This document shows positions 1 to 8,449 of a stretch of DNA of 64,000 bases, in pieces (within the stretch, counting starts at the first letter, position 1; every line of letters starts with the position of its first letter). This DNA is from an uncultured Dorea sp. (lineage in GTDB: Bacteria > Bacillota > Clostridia > Lachnospirales > Lachnospiraceae), in contig CAJUFA010000008.1 of NCBI GenBank assembly GCA_910585725.1, positions 1-64,000 on the forward strand, written 5' to 3'. The notes beneath the pieces are model-generated. The model saw only the letters and a program-made list of their open reading frames with translations, was not told the DNA's origin and ran no database searches. The position numbers and the translations under genes were made by a program.

Positions 1-100
1 ATTCCGAATATGTACATTTTTCTTTTATATCTTCAAACGCTGTTTTATTCGGAAACCTCTTTTTGCACTCTTCCAAATACTGTAAAATATTCTGTTTCAT
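1..100 (-). CDS. Adenylate-forming (DltA/NRPS-like) enzyme, N-terminal fragment
   Basis: The gene starts at an ATG at 100-98, preceded on the minus strand by a good ribosome site (AGGAAAGG, about 10 bases upstream), and runs off the left edge after 33 codons. The visible residues begin MKQNILQYLEECKKRF and continue with a PNKTAF stretch and an E-K-C-T-Y-S-E segment. This is the usual N-terminus of an amino-acid adenylation domain and closely matches the start of the intact adenylation protein at 6888-8414 (ILEYLEESAEKYPDKVAFED). It would activate an amino or hydroxy acid as an acyl-AMP for loading on a carrier protein. It is the last visible gene of the polysaccharide array and directly follows the SGNH/ILEI gene. 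Only the N-terminus is visible, so substrate and completeness cannot be judged. Confidence 0.7.
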   Translation of the reverse strand, partial: MKQNILQYLEECKKRFPNKTAFEDIKEKCTYSE

Positions 101-134
101 AATATCAATCCTTTCCTGAAACATTTATCTACCT

Positions 135-2504
135 TTACATTACATCCCATGCTTTCGTTGAAACAACTGTATTTTCTGCCTTATCAAAAACAATAATCTG
201 AATATCTTCTTCTGCTCTGAGATAATTGATTCCATTAATCTGTATCATATCTTCTCTTCCTTCTACGCCTTCGCTTATAAGAATCTCCGTATTTCCCGAA
301 AAATAACTTGCATCCAATATAAAACCTGTTGCTTCATAAGATACTTCCCAATCTTCAATTATTCCTACATAAGGAATATTCTCCTGCCATGCCCATTGCA
401 GATTATTTTGTGCAGCCATCTCCAATAACGAAAAATTATTTCCGTAATAATTATTCCCGCCTACGGAAATAATCGCCGTATATCCCTTTTCTTTTGCAGT
501 TGCCACATACTCAGTAATACTCTCAATCTGGTCAAACCGCACGGTATCTGTATAACTGTCATTACTGGTATCAAAACTTCTTATACTCTCTACCTGGTTG
601 CTGAGCTTGTCCCAAACGACAAAATTCAACCCTTTATCCACAAATTCATAATTCTCTCCATTAATCGATACCCCCGACACAGATATGCCGTCTCCTTCGC
701 CCGGGATAAAACTAATAGCCATATCCTGTAATCCTATCGTTTCTCCTGGATTGTAATCTTCCCCATATCCTATCTGTTCCAGGATTTTCTTACCACTATC
801 CGTAACAGCAATATAAGGAGATCCATATAAATCTCTAAGATTTAAATCTAATCCCAATGCCTGTATTTTAGCTGCATATTTAGAGGATAAACATCTTGCA
901 GCATCTTTATCTGCCGAAAGAAATACCGTATATCTGGGAGAAGTAATTTCCTCCAAATATGATTTTAGACTTAAGTTATCTAACGAAAAACTGTCCTTAT
1001 AAAGAGCTCCATTTACTCCGGTATTATATGACCTCTTGCTAATCACCCTGCCTAATTCCGGCGCGTACACTACTATATTCAGACCGTTATTATCGAGCGC
1101 CATTTCTTCTCCATTGATCCTAATACTAACAGAACTATTTTGTCCTCTTCTGGAAATACTTGAAACCGCGACGTCCACATCGTCTATCCTGCCCTTATAG
1201 CTTAATCCTTCCGCCGCCCATCCTTTCTCTTCATACAGAGCCGTCTCTCCATCCGTGATACCAATATAACTGTTATATAAAGGATATGAAAGATCCGCAC
1301 TCAACCCTAATGCCTGCATATGTTCCTGTATCTCATTTGTAAAATACGTTCCCACATCGCTTTTTGCCGCAAATATAATGAGATATCCCGATGCTCTCAT
1401 TTCTTCCAGATACTGAAAAAGATCCGATTGTTGGGATAATTGTTTCGCACCCTTTTCCTTCATATATAAATCATAATCAACATTCCATTGCTCATATTCC
1501 GGATTCTCTCTGTTATCTTTAATCTTAAACTCATTTGCCAAATAATATCCCAAATGCCTTGACACCTTTTCTGCACCGTCCATATTCAGATGAAGACCGC
1601 CATCACAGCTATCTGTCGTAGGATCATAACCTATCTTCAATCTTAATTCATTAGAAGAATAATCCAAATACGGTATTTCTTCGCTTCCGGCAAATTCTGT
1701 TACAAGATTATACTTATTATCATCCCATGCAATATTAGGAAGATGTACCAAAACCAGCTGTGCTCCATTTTCTTTACATAATTCATTTAATTTTGAGATA
1801 TATTCTATCGTCGTCTGATCAAAGTATGCATCCTCTTTCTGCTCTCCTTTTTTCATATAATCGGAATATTCTGAAAAAGGCGCCGCATTGAGAGCCGGAT
1901 ATTGACCTTTATAAGCATATGGTTTGATACCCGGATCCTGCTCAAAATCTTTTTCCGTCAGGTCTGCCCATCTGTCGTGATATCGATACACAGGCGATAA
2001 CAAACCTAAATACGGTATATTACTATTTCTTACGATCTCATTTACTAATTCAAGTTTCTCTTTCGAGAACTTCATATAATCTATGGCTTCATGCAATTTT
2101 TCTTCCCGTATATCATAATTATTTGATTCTGAAGTCTCTCCCTGAACAATCATCGAAGCTTCATATACAACTATCTTCGGGCTCTGCGTTTTAAACGCTT
2201 CCTTCATCAAATAATAGGATACTACCGGAGCCTGCTGTGCGCTGGCCCTTACATATCCCGTAATCCCATAATCATTCCATATCTCCATAGGAGAAATTCC
2301 ATTTCTAATATAACTCGTCCCCAAATAGATAACATCCAAAGAATCTTTTGGTTCCGCATAAAAACCTTTCGCGATTTCAGTTGCGGCATTATCCTTATAA
2401 TATATCCATTTTTTCTGCAAAACTGGTGAAATTGAAAGTAATATTGTTAGCAGAATTAAGGAAAATATAACAACTTTTATTACCAATAACTTCTTCCTTT
2501 TCAT
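135..2504 (-). CDS. Membrane-anchored SGNH (DltD-like) protein with C-terminal ILEI/FAM3-like repeats
   Basis: This 789-residue protein has an N-terminal membrane anchor (about residues 8-27) and is otherwise predicted outside the membrane. Residues 55-325 resemble the SGNH proteins that sit next to MBOAT acyltransferases. A GTS motif (62-64) gives the candidate nucleophile Ser and a DGGLH motif (301-305) gives the candidate Asp/His pair. Residues about 340-789 contain repeats with the ILEI/FAM3 pattern: an ING strand, a GLN-hydrophobic-VV strand, an SFDT-like turn, a helix, then an LGL...Y(I/V)(G/A)(I/V)-D ending. I see a C-half (about 360-430), two full units (about 445-580 and 595-727) and an N-half (about 735-789). 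It follows the MBOAT gene by 17 bases, so it probably works with that enzyme in transferring or positioning the acyl group on the glycan. The SGNH call is fairly secure. The ILEI call rests on pattern recognition and the role of these repeats is unknown. Confidence 0.75.
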   Translation of the reverse strand: MKRKKLLVIKVVIFSLILLTILLSISPVLQKKWIYYKDNAATEIAKGFYAEPKDSLDVIYLGTSYIRNGISPMEIWNDYGITGYVRASAQQAPVVSYYLMKEAFKTQSPKIVVYEASMIVQGETSESNNYDIREEKLHEAIDYMKFSKEKLELVNEIVRNSNIPYLGLLSPVYRYHDRWADLTEKDFEQDPGIKPYAYKGQYPALNAAPFSEYSDYMKKGEQKEDAYFDQTTIEYISKLNELCKENGAQLVLVHLPNIAWDDNKYNLVTEFAGSEEIPYLDYSSNELRLKIGYDPTTDSCDGGLHLNMDGAEKVSRHLGYYLANEFKIKDNRENPEYEQWNVDYDLYMKEKGAKQLSQQSDLFQYLEEMRASGYLIIFAAKSDVGTYFTNEIQEHMQALGLSADLSYPLYNSYIGITDGETALYEEKGWAAEGLSYKGRIDDVDVAVSSISRRGQNSSVSIRINGEEMALDNNGLNIVVYAPELGRVISKRSYNTGVNGALYKDSFSLDNLSLKSYLEEITSPRYTVFLSADKDAARCLSSKYAAKIQALGLDLNLRDLYGSPYIAVTDSGKKILEQIGYGEDYNPGETIGLQDMAISFIPGEGDGISVSGVSINGENYEFVDKGLNFVVWDKLSNQVESIRSFDTSNDSYTDTVRFDQIESITEYVATAKEKGYTAIISVGGNNYYGNNFSLLEMAAQNNLQWAWQENIPYVGIIEDWEVSYEATGFILDASYFSGNTEILISEGVEGREDMIQINGINYLRAEEDIQIIVFDKAENTVVSTKAWDVM

Positions 2505-2521
2505 CTATACTCCTCCCAAAT

Positions 2522-4120
2522 CTAAAATTGCATATATGTAAAATTCGCTACATCATATCCCAACCCATATACTCCAAATATGACAATGGAACAAATTGCC
2601 GCCACATATACGCCCCATCTGAATATCATATTTTGTTCATCCAGTTTTTCTCTTACGCTGTATCCCATTTCCTGAAAAATACTAAAAATAAGACCAATGC
2701 CAACAAACAAAAAGGTCGCCTGCAATTCTCTACGCCCTACTCCTAAATTGTATAAAGAACCATCAAATAAAATCCAAGGATTAAACTTTGCGACAAGACA
2801 TTTAAAGAATAAAAATATCTCGTCATAAGAATTAGCCGTATTTATAATTTTAGGAATGCATATCAGGAAAAAAGTTCTTGCATATTGAAATAACTTCCAG
2901 CTCATACATTCTGTATTAATTTTTAGTTTTTTTGCTATTGCCTTGATCTGTGGTTCCAGTAAGAAAGATAATGCAATTAATATTCCATGATACAATCCGC
3001 CCCAAAAATAATTCAAATAAGCGCCATGCCAGATACTATTAAGCACCCGGATAATCAATAACGCTAGCATAATCGGCATCTTCTTTCCCGTCGTATCTCC
3101 AAAAAACTGTCTACATTTCTTTCCCATATTAGTAAACGTTTTCGATAAAGTAAGGGGATAGAAAATATAATCCCTCCACCAATTATTAAGTGAAATATGC
3201 CATCTGCGCCAAAATTCCGCTAATGAATCCGCAAAAAAAGGTTGTCTAAAATTCTGAGGCAACTCTATTCCTAATATTTGCGCTACCCCTCTGGCTACAT
3301 CGATACCACCCGAAAAATCTGTATAGAGTTCAATCCAGCCTAATATTACAACAAGAACAATATAAAAACCTGAATATGTTACAGGATCACTATAAATAGT
3401 AGACGTTATAATCGAGAGTCTATCACTTATTACTAATTTTTTTATATAGCCCCATACCATTAATTCGATTCCGTATTTAAATCTAGTATACTCAAATCTA
3501 TGTCCCCGATATAATTGCTCTGCCAATTCGTCAAATCTACTGATTGGTCCTTGTATAATCTGTGGAAAAAAAGAAACGAATAATGCAAATTTCAAAAAAT
3601 TCCTCTCAGGTTCAAATTTATCACGATATAGATCAATTATATAACCTGCTGATTGAAATGTATAAAAAGATATCCCCAAAGGCAGCATCCATGTTCTATT
3701 CACAATCTCATAGCTAATACCAGTAATTTCAAATATAAAATTTATCGGAGCGATTATAAAAGGAAAATATTTGAGAAATAGCAAAATTCCAAAATTCCAT
3801 ATTAAGCAGATAATTAACCACACCTTTTTTTTATGATTATACTTTTGCTTAATCTCCTTTTTCTCTTTTCTTTCCAGTTGTTTTTCTTTCGATTTTATCT
3901 CTCGCTGACATATAATATTCAGATTTCCTAGTATAATCCCTGTTGTATATGTAGATATTGTTGTAAAAAGTAGAAAAAAAACTAATTTCCATCCAGCAAA
4001 TAAATAAAATCCGTAACTGGAAAACAACAAAACCATCCACTGATAACGCCTTGGCGCCAGAAAATATACTCCGACCACTATAGCAATATATAATATAAAA
4101 TCCAGTGATAAAAATGACAT
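2522..4120 (-). CDS. MBOAT family O-acyltransferase (DltB/AlgI-like)
   Basis: A 532-residue polytopic membrane protein with the hallmarks of the AlgI/DltB branch of the MBOAT family: DFSGGIDVARG (268-278), FWRRWHISLNNWWRDY (303-318) and the catalytic-type His in SIWHG (H365). The family moves an acyl group across the membrane to a hydroxyl on an extracellular polymer. DltB takes D-alanine from the DltC carrier, and AlgI-type enzymes take acetyl. It lies between a small carrier-protein gene (4192-4419) and the SGNH gene (135-2504), reproducing the DltB-DltC-DltD neighbourhood, so a carrier-bound acyl donor is a reasonable inference. A Lys/Glu-rich cytoplasmic segment (about 73-99) separates early membrane segments. 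A hairpin precedes the gene at 4157-4184. Confidence 0.9.
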   Translation of the reverse strand: MSFLSLDFILYIAIVVGVYFLAPRRYQWMVLLFSSYGFYLFAGWKLVFFLLFTTISTYTTGIILGNLNIICQREIKSKEKQLERKEKKEIKQKYNHKKKVWLIICLIWNFGILLFLKYFPFIIAPINFIFEITGISYEIVNRTWMLPLGISFYTFQSAGYIIDLYRDKFEPERNFLKFALFVSFFPQIIQGPISRFDELAEQLYRGHRFEYTRFKYGIELMVWGYIKKLVISDRLSIITSTIYSDPVTYSGFYIVLVVILGWIELYTDFSGGIDVARGVAQILGIELPQNFRQPFFADSLAEFWRRWHISLNNWWRDYIFYPLTLSKTFTNMGKKCRQFFGDTTGKKMPIMLALLIIRVLNSIWHGAYLNYFWGGLYHGILIALSFLLEPQIKAIAKKLKINTECMSWKLFQYARTFFLICIPKIINTANSYDEIFLFFKCLVAKFNPWILFDGSLYNLGVGRRELQATFLFVGIGLIFSIFQEMGYSVREKLDEQNMIFRWGVYVAAICSIVIFGVYGLGYDVANFTYMQF

Positions 4121-4156
4121 CGTTAATCTCCTAATTATACTTTAATCTTCAAAATA

Positions 4157-4184
4157 ACAGCCACCACTAAAAAGCGATGGCTGT
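4157..4184 (-). terminator. Hairpin with following T-rich tract, possible intra-operon terminator
   Basis: On the minus strand ACAGCCATCGC and GTGGTGGCTGT pair as an 11-bp stem with two G-U pairs around an A/T-rich loop, followed by TATTTT. It lies between the carrier-protein stop (4192) and the MBOAT start (4120). It could stop or attenuate transcription inside the array unless antitermination overrides it, which fits a LoaP-headed operon. The T-tract is imperfect. Confidence 0.5.
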
Positions 4185-4191
4185 ATATTCT

Positions 4192-4419
4192 CTATTCTTC
4201 TAATAATTTTTGCACTAATTTATATATCTCATCTACTGAATTAAAATTCTCCGGAACAATCTCCTCGACCGGGATATCGATATCATATTCATCCTGCAAT
4301 TCTGACACAAGCGTAATTACATCAAAAGAGTCTAACTCTCCGCTGTCCATCAAATCTGATTTTCCCTTAAATTCAACACCTGGTTTTACTTCTTCCAAAA
4401 TCTCTAATAATTTCTCCAT
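4192..4419 (-). CDS. Acyl/D-alanyl carrier protein-like (carrier 1)
   Basis: A 75-residue acidic four-helix carrier protein. The GELDSFDVITLV segment contains the DSF motif whose Ser (about residue 31) is the expected site for a 4'-phosphopantetheine arm. Length and DSF motif are like DltC rather than fatty-acid AcpP, which has DSL. It is placed between a GNAT gene (4453-5127) and the MBOAT gene (2522-4120), so it is the best candidate for the donor carrier used by the MBOAT enzyme. A good GGAGG site precedes the start. The loaded acyl group cannot be read from sequence. Confidence 0.88.
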   Translation of the reverse strand: MEKLLEILEEVKPGVEFKGKSDLMDSGELDSFDVITLVSELQDEYDIDIPVEEIVPENFNSVDEIYKLVQKLLEE

Positions 4420-4452
4420 TATGTACCTCCTATAATTTTCACTAAATTAGTA

Positions 4453-5127
4453 TCATTTTTTTACAAATACATCTAACGGTTGCATAAAACTTATATTTCC
4501 TTTACTTAAAGCAAGGTGAAGGTTGAGGGATGAAATATTATCCGTTGAAATACGGCTATATAATACATCTATACCTCTTTCTTTTAATAACTCAAATTCA
4601 AAGGCATATAAACCAATCCCCGCCCCCCTGGCCTGCCATTCAGGCAAAACTGCCCCTAACACTGTCTCATACGCATGATCACCTGCCTTTACAGCAATCA
4701 ATGTTCCCACCATCTTTTCACCGTGAAAACACCCCAATACCACTTTGTCCATATTACTATACTGAAATATATAGTCTCTTAAAACACGAAACCCAATCTC
4801 TACTTTATATTCACGCGATATAAAAAAACGTCTATCTCTTTTAAATGTCTGTTTTGCAATTTCATAGACATTTTCCGTGATAGAATCCAACTCTCGCACA
4901 TTCATACGAATTAATTTTGAAAAATCTGTTTCAATATGCTGAAGATTTATTCTCGCTTTGACAGTTCTATCTACCCATATATAATTATTTTCTATTTTCG
5001 CTTTATTTGTCTCATCAGTTGACGCTAATTCAATACGTACATAGTCTGCTGTCAATTCCTGTATATTAAGCGATGCCCTTTCGTCAAATGTTAACTTTAT
5101 GTAGTTCCAATCCCCCTTCTGTTCCAT
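4453..5127 (-). CDS. GNAT family N-acyltransferase (WecD-like architecture)
   Basis: A 224-residue protein with a C-terminal GNAT fold. The VLGAVLPEWQARGAGIGLY segment is the acyl-CoA/pantetheine-binding strand-loop-helix (Q/R-x-x-G-x-G/A type), followed by RISTDNISSLNLHLALSKG. An N-terminal region of about 100 residues precedes it. Length and layout resemble WecD, which acetylates dTDP-4-amino-4,6-dideoxygalactose, and a WecE-type aminotransferase that would make this sugar lies in the same array (16486-17625). It could instead acylate an amino group on a carrier-bound intermediate, because carrier genes flank this block. It starts one base before the stop of the upstream ligase gene, so the two are translationally coupled. 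Confidence 0.75.
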   Translation of the reverse strand: MEQKGDWNYIKLTFDERASLNIQELTADYVRIELASTDETNKAKIENNYIWVDRTVKARINLQHIETDFSKLIRMNVRELDSITENVYEIAKQTFKRDRRFFISREYKVEIGFRVLRDYIFQYSNMDKVVLGCFHGEKMVGTLIAVKAGDHAYETVLGAVLPEWQARGAGIGLYAFEFELLKERGIDVLYSRISTDNISSLNLHLALSKGNISFMQPLDVFVKK

Positions 5128-5128
5128 C

Positions 5129-6631
5129 CTATACTTCCTCTTTCTGCTTTTCCCATATACTCTTTAAGAGTTCCCTATCTAGCTTTCCTACATAATTTTT
5201 AGGTAATTCACCTATTTCTATGAATTCTACCGGGACTTTATATGTTTCTAATTTCTCAAGTAAATAATTCTTTAATTCATTCTCCTCAATATTTACTCCC
5301 TTTTTCCGTACGATATACATAATCGGAACACTTCCTAAAATCCCATTACGATCTTTTACCGGAATACATGCACAATCAGATATCTTATCATGTGTCATTA
5401 AAGCATCCTCTATTTCAAACGGTGAAACTTTTTTACCCCCAATATTTATTACGTCATTTGCCCTTCCAACTAGGAAAATAAATCCATCTTCATCTATATA
5501 TGCCAAATCACTGGTGGCTAGACCTCCTGATACTAATACTTGTTCTGACAAGTCCGGCGCATTCCAATACCCTTTCATACACGTCTTTCCACATATTACG
5601 AGTCTTCCTATATTATTTTCAGAAGATTCTATGACTTGATTACTATCATCGATAATCCGCACATTCATGTTTTTCACTGGTTTACCAATCGATTTTAGTT
5701 TATCAGGATGTTCATTTAAGTCCATGTAAACTGCCCTGTGCGCTTCCGTCGCGCCATAATTAATAAGTAATCTAGTATTCGGTAACGCCAGCATCGATTT
5801 CTTTTTCAGCTCTATATCCATAGGCGCCGTACCTATCTCTACATATCTCATGTCTCCCAATATCCGCTCCATATGTCCTCTAGTCACCTTATCTAAGATC
5901 TTCAAAGCCGCCGGAGCACCTGAAAATGCAGTACATTGAAACTTATTAATTCTATCTTCCATATTCTTAATATTGGTAAAACCATCGTGAACTATCAACG
6001 ATACTCCTCTATACATGGACGCTCTCATCGTTCCTAATGCATTTGAATGATTCAGCGGCAATGGCGCTAATATAATCTCATCTTCCTGCATATCCACAGC
6101 ATTAATGATATTATGAGCGCCTGCCTCCAGATTTTCATAGATTAACAGGACTCCTTTTGCTAAACCGGTAGTACCTGTTGTATAGATAATATCTGCGATA
6201 TCGTCCGCCAATATATTTTGCTCAAACCTGAAACCATCTTCTGAATTGCTATAAATCTCATTATATTCGATCGTCTTAGCATAATCACATTTCAAATCCT
6301 TGTCAGAGAAAATATATTTTGCATTAGTACTTTCAGCAATATGATTCACCAAATCTTTTTTTGCATTGATTGCAATCGGTACACAAATCCCGCCTAATAG
6401 ATGAAGCGCAAAGTAAACCATAAAATATTCCTTTTCAGGCAATGCTGACAAAACTATGCAATCCGATTTTTTTATACCTATACTTTTCAAAAAACAAGCT
6501 GTCATTTTCATTCCATCCATCAACTCAGAATAGGTCAGTTCTCCATTCATTGTTGCGATAGCCAATTTATCCGGCATATTAGAAGCATGTTTCTTAATCA
6601 TATCCTCAATTGTGTTTTTCATATTATTCAC
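5129..6631 (-). CDS. AMP-dependent acyl synthetase/ligase
   Basis: A 500-residue class I adenylate-forming enzyme. Visible cores are the P-loop-like IIYTTGTTGLAKGVLL (about 148-163, with Thr in the usual Ser position), NYGATEAHR (the GATE motif), the TSDLAYIDEDGFIFLVGR hinge region, GGKKVSPFEIE, and a C-terminal KNYVGKLDRELLK with the catalytic Lys. These enzymes turn a carboxylic acid plus ATP into acyl-AMP and then a thioester on CoA or a carrier pantetheine. A 78-residue carrier gene lies 17 bases upstream (6649-6885), suggesting that a dedicated carrier rather than CoA is the acceptor. It differs clearly from the DltA-like protein at 6888-8414, so the cluster probably activates at least two acids. 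The substrate is unknown. Confidence 0.88.
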   Translation of the reverse strand: MNNMKNTIEDMIKKHASNMPDKLAIATMNGELTYSELMDGMKMTACFLKSIGIKKSDCIVLSALPEKEYFMVYFALHLLGGICVPIAINAKKDLVNHIAESTNAKYIFSDKDLKCDYAKTIEYNEIYSNSEDGFRFEQNILADDIADIIYTTGTTGLAKGVLLIYENLEAGAHNIINAVDMQEDEIILAPLPLNHSNALGTMRASMYRGVSLIVHDGFTNIKNMEDRINKFQCTAFSGAPAALKILDKVTRGHMERILGDMRYVEIGTAPMDIELKKKSMLALPNTRLLINYGATEAHRAVYMDLNEHPDKLKSIGKPVKNMNVRIIDDSNQVIESSENNIGRLVICGKTCMKGYWNAPDLSEQVLVSGGLATSDLAYIDEDGFIFLVGRANDVINIGGKKVSPFEIEDALMTHDKISDCACIPVKDRNGILGSVPIMYIVRKKGVNIEENELKNYLLEKLETYKVPVEFIEIGELPKNYVGKLDRELLKSIWEKQKEEV

Positions 6632-6648
6632 CTTGTTGTCAGTTTACA

Positions 6649-6885
6649 CTATATACTCGTGTGTTTTTCTATTAACTCTTTACCTTTTTTGTATGACGTC
6701 AACTCGGACATTTCATCAATTGATATCTCTATATTAAATTCATCCTCTATTTCCGCAATTAAATTGATATGCCCTACGGAATCCCACAATTCTATATCAT
6801 TCATAGTTGGATTTTTATTCAGATCATCCTCCGTCAAAGAAAATGTTTTCATAAATATATTATTATATTTTTCTATATAATTCAT
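6649..6885 (-). CDS. Acyl carrier protein (carrier 2)
   Basis: A 78-residue carrier protein with the LWDSVGHINLIAEIEDEF segment, where the Ser of DSVGH is the expected phosphopantetheine site. The DSVGH form is common in stand-alone carriers encoded beside acyl-AMP ligases. The gene begins 2 bases after the stop of the adenylation gene (6888-8414) and ends 17 bases before the ligase gene (5129-6631), so it could be loaded by either. It is divergent in sequence from carriers 1 and 3, which share the DSF motif. Confidence 0.87.
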   Translation of the reverse strand: MNYIEKYNNIFMKTFSLTEDDLNKNPTMNDIELWDSVGHINLIAEIEDEFNIEISIDEMSELTSYKKGKELIEKHTSI

Positions 6886-6887
6886 AT

Positions 6888-8414
6888 CTAACTCCTTCCA
6901 TTCATATTCAAATAATCTGCTTTTAATTTTTTTCTATCAATTTTACCATTTGCATTATATGGCAATTCTTCCAAATGAATAATACGATTAGGTATCATAT
7001 ATTCTTGTAATTTAGTACGTAAGATATCCTTTACTTTTTTATCATTTACTTCTTTTCCAATCAAAAAAAGAATAATTTGATCCTTTACATTATCATGTAT
7101 ACATACTCCAATTTCTATTTCTTTTATAGAAGATACCGCTGTCTCTATCTCTCCAAGCTCTATTCGATGTCCCATATGTTTAATTTGGAAATCCTTTCTG
7201 GATACATACATTAATTCCCCATATTCGTTATACTTTACCAAATCACCTGTTCGATATATAATCTCAGGATACGTTAAATTCAATGGGTTCTGTACAAAAG
7301 CTTCTTCTGTTCTTTCAGAATTATTATAATATCCCATTGCTAAACCAGAGCCTCTTATACATAATTCTCCAATCTCATCTTTTTTTACGATTCTATTATC
7401 TTCATTCAATACTAATATGTCTGTATTTTCGCAGGGTACACCTATTGGCAGCGGATCATCGTCTTCAAACTCTCTATCAACTATATAATATGTAGACGCA
7501 TCTGTTGCTTCGCACGGTCCGTACAAATTGACAAACATTGCTTCAGGCAACGCTTTTCGCCATATATTCAACTGCTTATTAGGCATTACTTCTCCACAAA
7601 ACAGCACTCTGTCTATCCATCGAAGCTTTACTTTATTTAAAGCTCTTAAATTTGCTACAACACATAGGGCAGACGGAACCCAAAAAATAATATTTATTTT
7701 CTTATCATTCAAAAATCTTAGAAGCTCTACAGGAAAAGTAAACAACTCTTTAGGAATAATATAATTTGTGCATCCTTTCTTTAATGTACAATATAAATCA
7801 CCAATTGATAAATCAAAGAAAAACGGTGATTGATTCCCAAAATTATCTGTACTTTCTATATGAAATTTATCACACATCCAATCTGTAAAATCTATAATAG
7901 AACGATGATTAATCAAAACGCCTTTGGGAATTCCTGTAGAACCGCTTGTAAATAAAACATACGCCGGGTCAGTATCTAATATTTTTTTCTTTATCAATGA
8001 TATTTTTTCATCAAAAATTTCCTCTTGCTTTATTTCTTCATATATAATAATTTCTCCTCTGAAATGCAGCCCCTCTACCTTTTCCTTATTAGCTAAATCT
8101 GATAATATCGCTATCGGATTCAATGTATCTATGATTACTTTTATCCTAGCTTCAGGCATATGAGTATCAATTGGGCAGTAAAAATTACCACTGTATAGAA
8201 CTCCCATAAAACCAGCTATGTTATCTGCACTTTTTTCCATAAAAACAATAATTGGCGAATGTGTTCTATTCTTTGTACTTATATAACTTCCTACCGCTTT
8301 TGATATATTCAACAACTCTTTAAATGTCAAAGATTTCTCTTTATCCTCGAATGCCACCTTGTCTGGATATTTCTCTGCAGATTCTTCTAAATATTCTAAT
8401 ACATTAATAATCAC
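6888..8414 (-). CDS. DltA-like amino-acid adenylation enzyme
   Basis: A 508-residue stand-alone adenylation domain. Core motifs are FTSGSTGIPKG (155-165), NLYGPCEAT (296-304), IYRTGDL, the GHRIELGEIE segment and a C-terminal PYNANGKIDRKKL with the catalytic Lys. Two stretches, SPFFFDLSIGDLY (about 196-208) and LFCGEVMPNK (271-280), match DltA, the enzyme that activates D-alanine for DltC. The Cys in FCGEV corresponds to the residue described in Bacillus DltA as lining the D-alanine pocket. D-alanine or a similar small amino acid is therefore the best guess. It is immediately followed by carrier 2 (6649-6885). The alternative is an NRPS-like enzyme for another amino or hydroxy acid. Confidence 0.88.
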   Translation of the reverse strand: MIINVLEYLEESAEKYPDKVAFEDKEKSLTFKELLNISKAVGSYISTKNRTHSPIIVFMEKSADNIAGFMGVLYSGNFYCPIDTHMPEARIKVIIDTLNPIAILSDLANKEKVEGLHFRGEIIIYEEIKQEEIFDEKISLIKKKILDTDPAYVLFTSGSTGIPKGVLINHRSIIDFTDWMCDKFHIESTDNFGNQSPFFFDLSIGDLYCTLKKGCTNYIIPKELFTFPVELLRFLNDKKINIIFWVPSALCVVANLRALNKVKLRWIDRVLFCGEVMPNKQLNIWRKALPEAMFVNLYGPCEATDASTYYIVDREFEDDDPLPIGVPCENTDILVLNEDNRIVKKDEIGELCIRGSGLAMGYYNNSERTEEAFVQNPLNLTYPEIIYRTGDLVKYNEYGELMYVSRKDFQIKHMGHRIELGEIETAVSSIKEIEIGVCIHDNVKDQIILFLIGKEVNDKKVKDILRTKLQEYMIPNRIIHLEELPYNANGKIDRKKLKADYLNMNGRS

Positions 8415-8449
8415 AGCATAACCTCCCTGATATAAAATGTATATTTTAA

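Noticed and set aside
2528..2746. Numerous plus-strand frames opposite the polysaccharide genes, this one included
   Set aside because: They are antisense shadows of well-supported genes, with no ribosome sites or domain patterns.
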